Shown here in pieces: positions 35,978 to 45,240 of a stretch of DNA of 64,000 nucleotides (the first letter of the stretch is position 1; every line of letters starts with the position of its first letter). The stretch lies in assembly GCA_001627335.1 (NCBI GenBank), contig LUPK01000014.1, positions 1 to 64,000 on the forward strand. The letters run 5' to 3'. The notes under the pieces are model-generated. The model was given only the letters and a program-made list of their open reading frames with translations. It was not told the DNA's origin and did no database searches. This DNA is from Nocardioides sp. REDSEA-S33_B3 (GTDB lineage Bacteria; Actinomycetota; Actinomycetes; Propionibacteriales; Nocardioidaceae). A program made the translations under genes and the position numbers.

Positions 35978-36378
35978 TGCTGCCTCCTGATGACAGGCAT
36001 CAGAATCCAGTCAGCCGACTCCACCGAACCCGGGACACGCCACCGGGTGGAGTCCAGCAGAGTGGTGTACGAGCAGCCCCGGTGAGTGAGTCCCTACCGA
36101 CGTAGGGACTGCCACCGGGTGACCGGCGCTAACCCTGCAAGCCGGCCCCAGGCCAGCCGCGACGAAGACTTGCGGGCGATTCACTTGCGTGACCAGGGCT
36201 TCGTCACAGCTTCGCGTCAAGGTCGCCACGTCGAGAACCACCTTGACGACGACCACATCGGCGAGCTGATCGAACAGGCCCTCAGCCGCGCCGACCACGC
36301 GCGGCTCGGCCTCGTCGATCGCGACGACACGAACTCAGGACTCGACGCAAATCCCTGACACGTCAAGTCATCGCCCCA
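35978..36378. other. no recognisable gene; possible short plus-strand frame
   Basis: A 90-codon plus-strand frame at 36086-36358 ('EDLRAIHLRDQGFVTASRQG') and a minus-strand frame opposite it exist, neither with a domain I recognise. The stretch separates the IS3 remnant from cydB. Confidence 0.35.
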
Positions 36379-37380
36379 TCAGTGTCGCGTCCACTCCTCG
36401 GTCTGGGTGAGTCGCAGCAGGTAGATCAACGGCGGTAACACCAAGACCACGGCGAACCCCACGGCAACCAGGAGGCCCTGCAAGGTGGCTGACGCGCCGG
36501 CGGCGGCACGGATCGTCACATGATCGACGAGCAGCCAGGGGTATTGGGCCACACCCCATCCTGACACCACAGACGCGACGGCGACGACCGCGGGCCATCG
36601 CGCCATCGAGTAGCGACGGCGCCACACCAGCACGAGCGTCGCCACGCCTGCCAGCCCGGCCATCACGACGAGTGGAGCCGCGCGCCCGGCGAGGCCGTCG
36701 GCCAGCACCGGCGCGTCCATCGAGATCGGCACCAGTGCGGCGAACACGAGCGCACCGGTCACGAGCCCCACTCCGAGCGAGCGCGCCCGAAGGTCCTCCG
36801 CCAGCCGTGATCGGCGACTGCGATGTGCATCGGCGGCGAGGAACACGCCGGCCAGGAACGCGCAGGTGCCGACCGCGATGGCCCCACCGAACAGAGACGT
36901 CGGGTTGAGCCAGGACGACCAACGGTCGCCATCCTCCTCCATCGGCACCCGACCTGACGCGATTGCCCCGGCGACCGTGCCGAGGAAGAACGGTGTGATG
37001 ACCGAGGACACGGCGAAGATCACGCCGAACAGCCGCGCCTGGCGCAGGGTGGCGGAGTACTTGCGGAACGCGAAACTGGCGCCGCGCAGCACGATGCCCA
37101 GCAGCGCCAGAAGCAACGGCACGACCAGCGTCGACATTGTCGCGGCGAACGACTCCGGGAATCCTGTCCACCAGATCACCAGCACGTAGATCAGCCACAC
37201 GTGGTTGGCCTCCCACACGGGTCCGATGCTGTGGTCGACCAGGGTTCGCAGCTCGGCGCCACGCCGGCTGCTACCCGCCGTGAGGTCGAAGAATCCCGAG
37301 CCGAAGTCCGCGCCGCCCAGCACGGCGTACGCGATGACGCCCGCGAACATCGCCGCTGCGACAGCCACCTCGAGACTCAT
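36379..37380 (-). CDS. cydB: cytochrome bd-type oxidase subunit II
   Basis: 333 residues with about nine membrane helices. Family motifs are 'YAVLGGADFGSGFFDLTAG', 'LVDHSIGPVWEANHVWLIYV' and 'WWTGFPESFA'. It forms the second subunit of a quinol oxidase that reduces O2 to water without pumping and is often less sensitive to inhibitors and metal stress. Its ATG overlaps the cydA stop by four bases. No CydCD transporter genes are present in the window. Confidence 0.93.
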   Translation of the reverse strand: MSLEVAVAAAMFAGVIAYAVLGGADFGSGFFDLTAGSSRRGAELRTLVDHSIGPVWEANHVWLIYVLVIWWTGFPESFAATMSTLVVPLLLALLGIVLRGASFAFRKYSATLRQARLFGVIFAVSSVITPFFLGTVAGAIASGRVPMEEDGDRWSSWLNPTSLFGGAIAVGTCAFLAGVFLAADAHRSRRSRLAEDLRARSLGVGLVTGALVFAALVPISMDAPVLADGLAGRAAPLVVMAGLAGVATLVLVWRRRYSMARWPAVVAVASVVSGWGVAQYPWLLVDHVTIRAAAGASATLQGLLVAVGFAVVLVLPPLIYLLRLTQTEEWTRH

Positions 37381-38777
37381 GACGACGAATCCACGGTCTC
37401 GGGCGCGTACGGGCTCGGGAGATCGGTCTCACCGCTGCGCCAGCGCCGGGCCATGGACCTGAGCACGATGACCGCGGCTGCGGTCATCCCGGCATAGATC
37501 AACGCACTTATCCCCAGCAACCACCACAATGCCGAGGTGTAGTCGCCGACCGCGTCCGGGGTGCGCATCACTCCGTACACGACCCAGGGCTGCCGTCCGA
37601 CCTCGGTCGCCACCCATCCGGCCTCAAGCGCAATCACGGCCAGCGGACCAGCGGCCGCCGCAGCCCTGAGAAACCACCTCTTCGTGAGCAGGTCACGCCC
37701 TCTCCAGCGCTGGACCCAGAACCAGGTGACACCTGCGGCGAGCAACGTGCCGACGCCGACCATCGTCTGGAAGGCCAGATGCGTGATGTTGACCGGCGGT
37801 CGGTCCTCCTCGGGGATGGTGTCCAGGCCAGGCACAGGGTCGTCGAGCGAGTTCATCGCGATCAGCGAGCCGAGAACAGGAATGTCGATCGCACCCACGA
37901 CCTCCCCGTCGACCACAACGCCGCCGAGCCGAAGCGGCGACGGGCTCTCGGTTGTCTCCGCCAGCTCGAACGCGGCCAGCTTCGCCGGCTGTCGCTCGTC
38001 CAACCCGAACCCGAGCACATGCCCCACGAACGGCTGGGTGACCGCGGCGATGGACGCGAAGACGAAGGGCACCATGAAGCCCAACCGGTGATGTGCGTCG
38101 CGGCGCCCGCGCAGCATCCCGGCCGCATAGACCCCCGCAACGCTGAAGCCCGCCACCATATAGGCGCCGACCCACATGTGGGCGAACTGAAGGAAGGCGT
38201 GCTGATTGAACAGCACCGCCCAAGGCTGGACGTCCGTGACCTCCCCGCCGACGAGGCGGAAACCGGTCGGCACGTTCATCCAGGCGTTCACCGCGACCAC
38301 GCAGTAGGCGCCGACGATGCCGGTGATCGCCATCGGCAGGACCATCAGGACGTGCCGCTTCGCCGGCATCCGTCCCCAGCCGTACAGGTAGATGCCAAGG
38401 AAGATGGCCTCAAGGAAGAACGCCAGACCCTCGAACGCGAACGGCAGTCCGAGCACGTCCCCGTAAGTCCCCATCAGGCCGGGCCACAACAGACCCATCT
38501 CGAAGCTGAGCACCGTGCCGGAGACCGCGCCGATCGCGAAAAGCACTGCCGAGACCTTCGCCCACCTGCGGGCCAACCCCAGGGCGACCGGGTCCTCACG
38601 GCGGATCCCGCGCAGGTGCATCACGAAAATCATCGCCGGGAAGGCAACCCCGAAGCACGCCAGCACGATGTGCCATCCCAAGGACAGAGCCATCTGCTGA
38701 CGGGCCGGGAGAAGCCCCGCGGGCTCCGCGGTCCCGGCGAGCTGCATTGCGTCGACGACGAGATCGGGAGTCAGCAC
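37377..38777 (-). CDS. cydA: cytochrome bd-type oxidase subunit I
   Basis: 466 residues if the GTG at 38777 is used. 'LLPARQQMALSLGWHIVLAC' contains the N-terminal haem b595 His; 'GLPFAFEGLAFFLEAIFLGI' carries the conserved Glu residues, and 'LFNQHAFLQFAHMWVGAYMV' is also recognisable. The Q-loop is short, as in the cyanide-insensitive (CIO-like) group. The exact start is uncertain: GTG 38813 or ATG 38749 are alternatives. Together with cydB it gives a metal-tolerant terminal oxidase in the island. Confidence 0.92.
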   Translation of the reverse strand: MLTPDLVVDAMQLAGTAEPAGLLPARQQMALSLGWHIVLACFGVAFPAMIFVMHLRGIRREDPVALGLARRWAKVSAVLFAIGAVSGTVLSFEMGLLWPGLMGTYGDVLGLPFAFEGLAFFLEAIFLGIYLYGWGRMPAKRHVLMVLPMAITGIVGAYCVVAVNAWMNVPTGFRLVGGEVTDVQPWAVLFNQHAFLQFAHMWVGAYMVAGFSVAGVYAAGMLRGRRDAHHRLGFMVPFVFASIAAVTQPFVGHVLGFGLDERQPAKLAAFELAETTESPSPLRLGGVVVDGEVVGAIDIPVLGSLIAMNSLDDPVPGLDTIPEEDRPPVNITHLAFQTMVGVGTLLAAGVTWFWVQRWRGRDLLTKRWFLRAAAAAGPLAVIALEAGWVATEVGRQPWVVYGVMRTPDAVGDYTSALWWLLGISALIYAGMTAAAVIVLRSMARRWRSGETDLPSPYAPETVDSSS

Positions 38778-39026
38778 GGCACTAACGCTACGCAATAGGT
38801 ACGAGCCACCCACGGGCTTGTGAAAAGTTTCACTAACGGGTGCGAGGAGTTACCTTCGATGAGGCTCGTAGCGCCGGTGTCGCCGGTGTCGCCCGGAATC
38901 GTGCTGCATCCGGTAATGGAGATTCCGGAGCCCGTTGCGACGGCAGCGGCCCGGAACTGAGCGAGCGTGGGTCCGTTCACGGATGGTCCGTATCGGCGAT
39001 GCGGGACTGCGGATTCGCCGCCTACC

Positions 39027-40382
39027 TCAGGCGGCAAAGAGCAGGTAAAGGCCACCTGAGGTGAAGGCGACCATGGCCATGAGTAGAGGCAGTTGCCCGA
39101 GGATCTGGTGACGAGGGGGCAGCAGTGCGACGGATCGGTCGTGAGACGCGATGGCTGCTACCACGTGGCCGACCACGACCGCTCCCACCTTGATGTTGGC
39201 GAGCAGGGTCGGGTGGTAGCTCAGCCAGTAGTTCACTTGCCAATCGCCGGTGCCGAGGTAGTCGGCACCGGTGGTGAGCGGGTCGCTCGCCTTGATCAGG
39301 GTGTCCTGGCCGACCTCGAACCAGTAGGACGCGTAGTGGGCCACGATGTACCCGAGGATGATCGGCACGATCGAGTGAGCGAGCATGGCCGGCAGGTCCC
39401 GACGACGCAGGTCGGGACCGGTCATGGTCGCCGCGGCGGCACCGGCGAACACGAGGGCTGGTGCGGCGCTGAAGACGAGCAGAGCGAGGGAGTCAGCGAT
39501 GGTCGAGCCGTTCTCGAGGCCCGCGACGAGCTCGTTGGTCTGAGAAAAGCGCACCCAGAACGGGGAGTCCTTGAAGGAGTCGAACGCGGTGCTGCCGAAC
39601 AGCACCGAGACGACCGCAAGCAGACCGGCCGTCGGGACCACGGTGCTGAGGTTCGCCAGCGGGGACCGCACCACGATCCTGCCCTCGTGGGTCCCCCAGA
39701 CTGAGAGCTTGCCGATCAGGGTGGAGTAGACCTCGAACGGGTCGGCCTTCTCGTAGAACCCGTTGCCAAAGATCGCGCCGCCGAGCAGCATCACAGCGAC
39801 GTACACCGCGCACCACAGCCGCACGGGGCCGAGCTCGGTGGAGTAGGGATAGACCAGCTCGAGCCACACGAAGGCGAACAGCCCCAGGGAAGCTGGCCAG
39901 TGGCCGAGTCGCGCCGGGTAGGCCAGCAGTCCCACGTCGGGGTCGGACCCAGAGATCTTCGAGAAGGCGAGGTTGATTGTGCGAACCGGGCTGATCGCCT
40001 TCCACACCGGGCCGAGCAGGGCGGAGGCGAAGACCAGGCCGATCCACCACCAGACGTAGAAGATGCCGAAGAACGGGTTGGTCAGCAGGTCCTCACCGAG
40101 CACCGCGGCAGCCGCGGAGTACAGAAAGACCACCATCCCTAGGACACGCGCCGCGACGGCGAAGCCGCGTGAGGTCAGGACACCATCCATCCAGTGAGGC
40201 ACCCGACGGCCGGCCACCGGTCCGTCCGGATTCCCGTCGTACCGCGGTGTCCGCCACGCCAGCGCGAGCACCGAGAACGAGATGATCAGCGCCGCGACGG
40301 CACCGGTGATGGCGAGCTGGGGCGAGATGGGAAGGTCCTTGGCGCCGCCGATGCCGTGCATCGGCAGGGGAAGGGGGATCAC
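39027..40382 (-). CDS. multi-pass membrane protein ('fenitrothion hydrolase-like' family)
   Basis: 451 residues and about ten membrane helices, from GTG 40382, which overlaps the lnt stop by four bases. Conserved-looking segments include 'LLGPVWKAISPVRTINLAF', 'RLGHWPASLGLFAFVWLELV' and 'DPFEVYSTLIGKLSVWG'. I recognise the type from actinobacterial genomes, where it is often annotated as fenitrothion hydrolase-like or hypothetical; the biochemical role is unknown. It is coupled to lnt and shares the divergent BlaI-type operator with resB, so a role in copper or haem-protein assembly is a reasonable guess. Confidence 0.65.
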   Translation of the reverse strand: MIPLPLPMHGIGGAKDLPISPQLAITGAVAALIISFSVLALAWRTPRYDGNPDGPVAGRRVPHWMDGVLTSRGFAVAARVLGMVVFLYSAAAAVLGEDLLTNPFFGIFYVWWWIGLVFASALLGPVWKAISPVRTINLAFSKISGSDPDVGLLAYPARLGHWPASLGLFAFVWLELVYPYSTELGPVRLWCAVYVAVMLLGGAIFGNGFYEKADPFEVYSTLIGKLSVWGTHEGRIVVRSPLANLSTVVPTAGLLAVVSVLFGSTAFDSFKDSPFWVRFSQTNELVAGLENGSTIADSLALLVFSAAPALVFAGAAAATMTGPDLRRRDLPAMLAHSIVPIILGYIVAHYASYWFEVGQDTLIKASDPLTTGADYLGTGDWQVNYWLSYHPTLLANIKVGAVVVGHVVAAIASHDRSVALLPPRHQILGQLPLLMAMVAFTSGGLYLLFAA

Positions 40383-41962
40383 GTGGCGTCCGATCGGTCG
40401 AGGGGCATAGCAGGAGGGGAACCGGCATGTGTGGGTGGGAGGCGGCGGCGGCGGCGGCGGCGGCGGCATGCTCGCCGGTCCTGGGCGAAGGTGACCAGCA
40501 GTGCCATCGAGATAATGATCCACGTCAACCGCAACGGTGCGGCGCCGAGTCGGACTGCCCACGTCTGCGACGTGTTGAGAGGCACGTCGAGGACGACCGA
40601 TCCCGCTACACGCACCGGAAGCCGCTCGAGGACCGACCCGTCAGGTGCGATCGCCCCTGAGATGCCGTTGACCGAGGACACCACGACACTGCGGCCGAGC
40701 TCGAGGGCCCGCGCCCTGGACACCTGCCACTGCTGCTCGAGCTGGGCGGTGCCGAGGAACATCGCGTTGCTGGTCTGGACGCTGACCAGGTCCCCGCCCC
40801 GGGCCACCTGTCGACGCAGCACGTCGTCGTAGGCGACGTCGAAGCACAGGGCGGTCGCGACACTGAAGGAGCCGACCCCGATCTGCTCGGGATCCCCGCC
40901 GGGCAGCATGTCCCGGGGGATGGCGGCCACCCTCGAGGACAACCGCTCGGCCAGCGGCCTCAGGGGGACGTACTCCCCGAAGGGCACCAGCCGCTGCTTC
41001 GTGTAGCGCGCCCGCACTCCCCCGTCGTCCCAGAGCAGCGACTGGTTGAGGGCGTAGCGCGCGTCGGGTGCATCTACGACGGCTCCCAGGAGCAGCGGCA
41101 CCCCGGCTGCCTCCACAGCCGCTCGCGCCGCCTGGCCGGCGACCACGTCGGTCGTCGGGTCGACAGCCATGGCATTCTCGGGCCACACCACCAGGTCGGG
41201 CGCAGGACGCCCGGTGTCCGAGGCCGCGAGCTGCCTCGTCTGCCCGACCAGCACCTCGGTGAGGGCCCGGTGATTCGCCACGACTTCCCGGCCGGAACCC
41301 GGCAGCTCCCCCTGCACGATGGCGATCCTGGCCACCGGCCCGGTCGCCTGGTTCGGCGTCACCAGGACCCCACCTGCCATGGCCGGGACCGCCACCAGCG
41401 CCACCACTGCTGCTGCGGGGACCAGCCCGCGCAGGCTGCGCCGCGTCGCGTGCTCCACCACCGAAGCGATGAGGCACCCGAGCAGCGCGACCACAGTTCC
41501 TGTGGCGGCGACCCCGATGACCGCCACCCAGGCGGACCAGGGCGCATCGACGGCGGAGTACCCGAGCCTTCCCCACGGGACCCCGCCCCAGGGAACTGCC
41601 GCCCGTGCCGACTCGGCCGCCGTGAAGACGCCGGCGGCCCACAGCTGCCACCCGTGGAGTCGACGCACGCGCACCATCGCCACACCGGCCAAGGCGCCCC
41701 ACACGCTCTGCGCAGCGACCATCGCGGCCCAGGCAAAGGGGGAGATGGCCTCGGCCAACCACCACAGCGTCATCCCGAGGAAGACCGCGGCGTGGGCGGC
41801 ACCGAGGAGTGCCGCTCTGGCGGCTGAGGCCTCACGCAGCGCCAGGACCAGCATCGCCAGGCCCACCGGTGCCAGCCACGGCAGATCGAAGGGCGGAAAG
41901 CCGAGCGCCGTCGTGGCTCCGCCGGCAGCGGCGGTCAGGATGATGGGGCGTTCACCAGCCAC
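40379..41962 (-). CDS. lnt: apolipoprotein N-acyltransferase (Lnt), intact accessory copy
   Basis: 527 residues from the GTG at 41962. Several N-terminal helices are followed by the nitrilase domain with Glu in 'VVWPENAMAVDP', Lys in 'RYTKQRLVPFGEYVPLRP' and Cys in 'TALCFDVAYDD'. Lnt adds the third acyl chain to lipoproteins. The C-terminus is a run of Arg encoded by a GCC/GGC microsatellite near 40440-40470. It starts 24 bases from the palindrome at 41987-42003, shared with the divergent resB gene, so its expression is probably BlaI-controlled. It may replace the interrupted copy at 33900. Confidence 0.9.
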   Translation of the reverse strand: MAGERPIILTAAAGGATTALGFPPFDLPWLAPVGLAMLVLALREASAARAALLGAAHAAVFLGMTLWWLAEAISPFAWAAMVAAQSVWGALAGVAMVRVRRLHGWQLWAAGVFTAAESARAAVPWGGVPWGRLGYSAVDAPWSAWVAVIGVAATGTVVALLGCLIASVVEHATRRSLRGLVPAAAVVALVAVPAMAGGVLVTPNQATGPVARIAIVQGELPGSGREVVANHRALTEVLVGQTRQLAASDTGRPAPDLVVWPENAMAVDPTTDVVAGQAARAAVEAAGVPLLLGAVVDAPDARYALNQSLLWDDGGVRARYTKQRLVPFGEYVPLRPLAERLSSRVAAIPRDMLPGGDPEQIGVGSFSVATALCFDVAYDDVLRRQVARGGDLVSVQTSNAMFLGTAQLEQQWQVSRARALELGRSVVVSSVNGISGAIAPDGSVLERLPVRVAGSVVLDVPLNTSQTWAVRLGAAPLRLTWIIISMALLVTFAQDRRACRRRRRRRRLPPTHAGSPPAMPLDRSDAT

Positions 41963-41986
41963 TCGGGCACCACTTTCGTCATGGCC

Positions 41987-42003
41987 TACTATCGCCGATA
42001 GTA
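41987..42003. promoter_or_regulatory. BlaI/CopY-type operator, site 1
   Basis: TACTATCGCCGATAGTA has perfect eight-base arms around one C. It lies between divergent lnt and resB and its last base is the A of the resB start ATG, so binding would block both directions. Related sites lie at 52068 and 53056. Confidence 0.8.
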
Positions 42004-43613
42004 TGAACCACGTGAGGTCGTCCCCCGTCACCGCCGAGTCGGACCAGGGCCCCCGTGCGGCGACGCCACCGGATCGCGGGACCCCGGAGCCCGCTCGGGT
42101 CTCGATGGGCTGGGGCCGCTGGGCCTGGCGGCGACTGACTTCCATGCGCACCGCCGTCGTCCTGCTGATCCTCCTGGCGGTCGCGGCGGTGCCGGGTTCG
42201 CTGCTCCCGCAGCGTGGCGTGGCGAGCGACCCCGCGGCTGTCGCGCTGTTCTACCGCGACAACCCCAACCTCGCTCCGTGGTTGGACCGGCTGTACCTCT
42301 TCGACGTGTACGCGGCCCCGTGGTTCGCCGCCGTGTACCTGCTGCTGCTGGTCTCCATGACCGGGTGCGTCCTTCCTCGATGTGCCTGCCTGTGGCGCGA
42401 GGTCACGGCGCAGCCGCCCGCGGCCCCCCGCAGGCTGGAGCGCGAGGACGCTCACGCTCGCCTCACGGTCGAGGAGGCCTCGGCCTCCCTGACGGCTGCC
42501 GCCGCGCACCTGCGGTCTCGGCGCTTCCGGGTGGTGGAGACCGACGGCGAGGTCCGCGCCGAGAAGGGCCACGTCCGGGAGCTCGGGAACCTCGCCTTCC
42601 ACCTGTCGCTCCTGGTCCTCCTCGTCGGGGTGGCCGGCGGTCGATTGTTCGGCTACGAAGGGCGCGTGGCTGTCGTCGAGGGCTCGACGTTCACCAACAT
42701 CGCGTCCTCCTACGACGCCCTGACCCGCGCCCCCCTGGCCGATCCCGCGGACCTGGAACCTCTCGAGTTCACCCTGCGCAGCTTCGATGCACAGTTCGAG
42801 ACCAGCGGACCACGGCTGGGAGAGCCCCGTTCGTTCACGGCGATCCTGGACTGGGTGACGTCCGACGGCGCGGGAACCACCGAGGTGCGACCGAACCAGC
42901 CCTTCGACGCCAACGGGACCAAGTTCTTCCTCACCGGTCACGGGTACGCCCCGCAGATCACGGTCCGCGACGGCCGCGGTGACGTGGCCGCATCCGGTCC
43001 TGTCATCTTCCTTCCGCAGGATCAGGCGTTCACCTCCGACGGGGTCGTGAAGGTACCCGACGCTCGACCGACCCCCGTGGCACTGGAGGGTCTCTTCCTG
43101 CCGACCGCGGCCCGAGGGGCGGACGGGATCGACGTGTCGGCATACCCCGGCCTGGTGAATCCGGCGCTCCTGCTCACCGCCTACTCCGGTGACCTCGGAC
43201 TGGATGACGGCGGGGCTCAGTCGGTCTACACGCTCGACCTGGACGGGCTGGTCGAGGTCACGGGGGACGACGGGGACCGATGGCGGGCCACGATCGCCCC
43301 TGGCGAGACCGTCCGACTGCCCGACGGCCTGGGGACGGTCACCTTCGACGGCGTGACCCGCTTCGCCAACTTCCAGGTGGCCCGAGACCCGGGCAAGGAG
43401 ATCTCGCTCGTGGCGGCGCTGCTCCTGCTCATGGGCCTGAGCGTCTCGCTCGGCGTGCCGCGGCGGCGCGTCTGGGTCCGCCGCGTCGACGACGCCACGG
43501 TCGAGGTCGGGTGGCGCCACCTCGGGCGTCGTCGCTGCGCCGACAGCGACTCGGCGGCCCTGACCGCCGCGCTCGAGCACGATCCCGACAACCACCCGGA
43601 GAGCGCGACGTGA
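42003..43613 (+). CDS. resB: cytochrome c biogenesis protein ResB
   Basis: 536 residues. 'SMRTAVVLLILLAVAAVPGS' followed by 'LLPQRG' is the classic ResB start, then paired helices 'FAAVYLLLLVSMTGCVLPR' and 'ELGNLAFHLSLLVLLVGVAG', a large extracytoplasmic domain and a last helix 'EISLVAALLLLMGLSVSLGV'. ResB with CcsA exports haem and joins it to apocytochrome c (System II). The ATG at 42003 overlaps the operator, suggesting a leaderless mRNA. Its stop overlaps ccsA by one base. Confidence 0.9.
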   Translation: MNHVRSSPVTAESDQGPRAATPPDRGTPEPARVSMGWGRWAWRRLTSMRTAVVLLILLAVAAVPGSLLPQRGVASDPAAVALFYRDNPNLAPWLDRLYLFDVYAAPWFAAVYLLLLVSMTGCVLPRCACLWREVTAQPPAAPRRLEREDAHARLTVEEASASLTAAAAHLRSRRFRVVETDGEVRAEKGHVRELGNLAFHLSLLVLLVGVAGGRLFGYEGRVAVVEGSTFTNIASSYDALTRAPLADPADLEPLEFTLRSFDAQFETSGPRLGEPRSFTAILDWVTSDGAGTTEVRPNQPFDANGTKFFLTGHGYAPQITVRDGRGDVAASGPVIFLPQDQAFTSDGVVKVPDARPTPVALEGLFLPTAARGADGIDVSAYPGLVNPALLLTAYSGDLGLDDGGAQSVYTLDLDGLVEVTGDDGDRWRATIAPGETVRLPDGLGTVTFDGVTRFANFQVARDPGKEISLVAALLLLMGLSVSLGVPRRRVWVRRVDDATVEVGWRHLGRRRCADSDSAALTAALEHDPDNHPESAT

Positions 43614-44524
43614 TGCAAGCAGACGAGATGGCACTCTGGTCGGACCGACTGGTCCTCGCCTCGCTGGCTGCCCTGTCCGCCTGTCTGGTGACCTATGCCG
43701 TGGCCGCGGCCCTCGCCGCACGGTCCGCTGGCCGTGCACCGGCGCCCATACTCGTGGGCGGTCCCGAGGCCCTCACCGCGAGCCCCGCGCCCGTCACGTC
43801 GGGCGACAGGGCAAATGCCCTGCGCCCCGCGGGCACGTGGCTCATGGCTTCGGGTGCTGTGCTCCTCGTGGCAGCCGTGGTCGCACGGGGTCTCGCGGCC
43901 AGCAGGGTCCCCTGGGGCAACATGTACGAGTTCGGCCTCACCGCCTCCGCGGCGGTCGCCGTCACCTTCCTCGTGGTCCGTCGCGGTCGCCGGGTCGATG
44001 TCGTGGCCCCCTGGGTCGCGGCATTGGTGCTCGTCCTGCTCGGCGTCTCGGTCACCTCCCTCTACACCCCGGTCGACGACCTGGTGCCTGTGCTCGACTC
44101 CACCTGGCTCGTGGTCCACGTCGCCGCAGCAATCGTGGCGGGTGCGCTCTTCACCGTGGGGGCGTTGGCGACGCTGGCCCAGATGGTGCTCTCACGCGGT
44201 GGTCGCGAGGGGCGCGGGAGCTCCGAGCTCGGCGACCTCGCGCACACCGTCCACCTGGTCGCCTTCCCCATCTGGACCTTTGCCGTGATCGCCGGGGCCG
44301 TGTGGGCCGAGAACGCCTGGGGTCGCTACTGGGGGTGGGACCCGAAGGAGACCTGGGCTTTCATCACGTGGGTGCTGTACGCCGCTCATCTGCACGCCCT
44401 GGCCACCGGCGGGTGGCGACGTCGGGCCGGGTGGCTCGCCGTGGCCGGGTTCGCGGCCTTCCTCTTCAACTTCTTCGGAGTGAACATCTGGATCCCAGGC
44501 CTGCACTCCTACGCGGGGGTGTGA
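43613..44524 (+). CDS. ccsA: cytochrome c biogenesis protein CcsA/ResC
   Basis: 303 residues with about eight helices. The haem-handling WWD motif is complete: 'ENAWGRYWGWDPKETWAFIT'; conserved His occur in 'VVHVAAAIVAGALF' and 'LYAAHLHALATGG'. With ResB it forms the haem lyase of System II. ATG 43613 sits in the TGATG of the resB stop. The downstream neighbours are a 31-residue membrane peptide gene and copC. Confidence 0.92.
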   Translation: MQADEMALWSDRLVLASLAALSACLVTYAVAAALAARSAGRAPAPILVGGPEALTASPAPVTSGDRANALRPAGTWLMASGAVLLVAAVVARGLAASRVPWGNMYEFGLTASAAVAVTFLVVRRGRRVDVVAPWVAALVLVLLGVSVTSLYTPVDDLVPVLDSTWLVVHVAAAIVAGALFTVGALATLAQMVLSRGGREGRGSSELGDLAHTVHLVAFPIWTFAVIAGAVWAENAWGRYWGWDPKETWAFITWVLYAAHLHALATGGWRRRAGWLAVAGFAAFLFNFFGVNIWIPGLHSYAGV

Positions 44525-44530
44525 CGTCGC

Positions 44531-44626
44531 ATGGGCCAAGACCTCGTCTCGACCCTCGTCATCGGTGCCTTCACGCTGGGGTCGACGCTCGCCATCCTCT
44601 ACCTCATCGCACGGGGCCGGTTATGA
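44531..44626 (+). CDS. 31-residue single-helix membrane peptide
   Basis: The frame ATG 44531 to TGA 44626 encodes 'MGQDLVSTLVIGAFTLGSTL' and then 'AILYLIARGRL', a single membrane helix with a basic end. It starts six bases after the ccsA stop and overlaps the copC start by four bases (ATGA), as the real genes here do. Its size and position suggest a small assembly factor or a CcmD-like helper; no homology can be judged from so few residues. Confidence 0.6.
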   Translation: MGQDLVSTLVIGAFTLGSTLAILYLIARGRL

Positions 44627-45240
44627 CGCGGCGACTCCTCCTCATAGCCACCCTGATCCTCCTGTCCTGGCCGACTCCGCCCGCATCGGCGCACACCGAC
44701 CTGGTGTCGATCACCCCTGCTGAGGGCAGCCGGGTCCTAGGCGGCTGGCCACCGGAGGTCGTGCTGGCCTTCACCGAGGCCATCGACCCGACGCTCAGCG
44801 CCGTCTCGGTCTCGGTCGACGGCCAGGACGGCACCCGGGTCCCTCTCGGGCTTGGCCTCCGCAGCACCGAGGTCGTAGGGGACCTGCGTGCCCTCAAGCC
44901 TGTCGATCCCACGACGGACCACCGAGTCCGGATCAGCTACCGCGTGACGTCGGCTGACGGACACCCCGTCGCCGGGACCTCGACCTTCACCATCGCGCCC
45001 GACGCAGGCTCGCCTCCGACACCGGGTGCCGCTGAGACAACCACCCCCGAAGCCGCTCCGGTGACTCCGACGCCCCCCTCCCGGACAGCCCCCGCCTCCG
45101 ATGGGGCGTCCGCAACCGGCCTGGGCACCGGCGCCTGGGTCGCCGCCGGCCTGGTCGCACTGGTCCTGCTCTCCGCCGTCGTCTCCTCGCGCACCGGGCG
45201 ATCCGAGAGCCGAGCCACCGACGGGAAGGCCGAGCAGTGA
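44623..45240 (+). CDS. copC: periplasmic-type copper-binding protein CopC
   Basis: 205 residues: a signal peptide ending '...PPASAHTDLVSITPAEGSRV', so the mature protein starts with the N-terminal His that is a Cu(II) ligand of CopC. The domain continues 'VVLAFTEAIDPTLSAVSVSV' and 'SADGHPVAGTSTFTI', with the conserved Asp-Gly-His. A Pro/Thr linker and a C-terminal membrane anchor ('AAGLVALVLLSAVV') tether it. CopC delivers copper to CopD, encoded next with a GTGA overlap. Confidence 0.93.
   Translation: MTRRLLLIATLILLSWPTPPASAHTDLVSITPAEGSRVLGGWPPEVVLAFTEAIDPTLSAVSVSVDGQDGTRVPLGLGLRSTEVVGDLRALKPVDPTTDHRVRISYRVTSADGHPVAGTSTFTIAPDAGSPPTPGAAETTTPEAAPVTPTPPSRTAPASDGASATGLGTGAWVAAGLVALVLLSAVVSSRTGRSESRATDGKAEQ

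Noticed and set aside
36011..36358. Opposed 90- to 95-codon frames as real genes
   Set aside because: Neither has a convincing ribosome binding site or recognisable domain, and they overlap completely.
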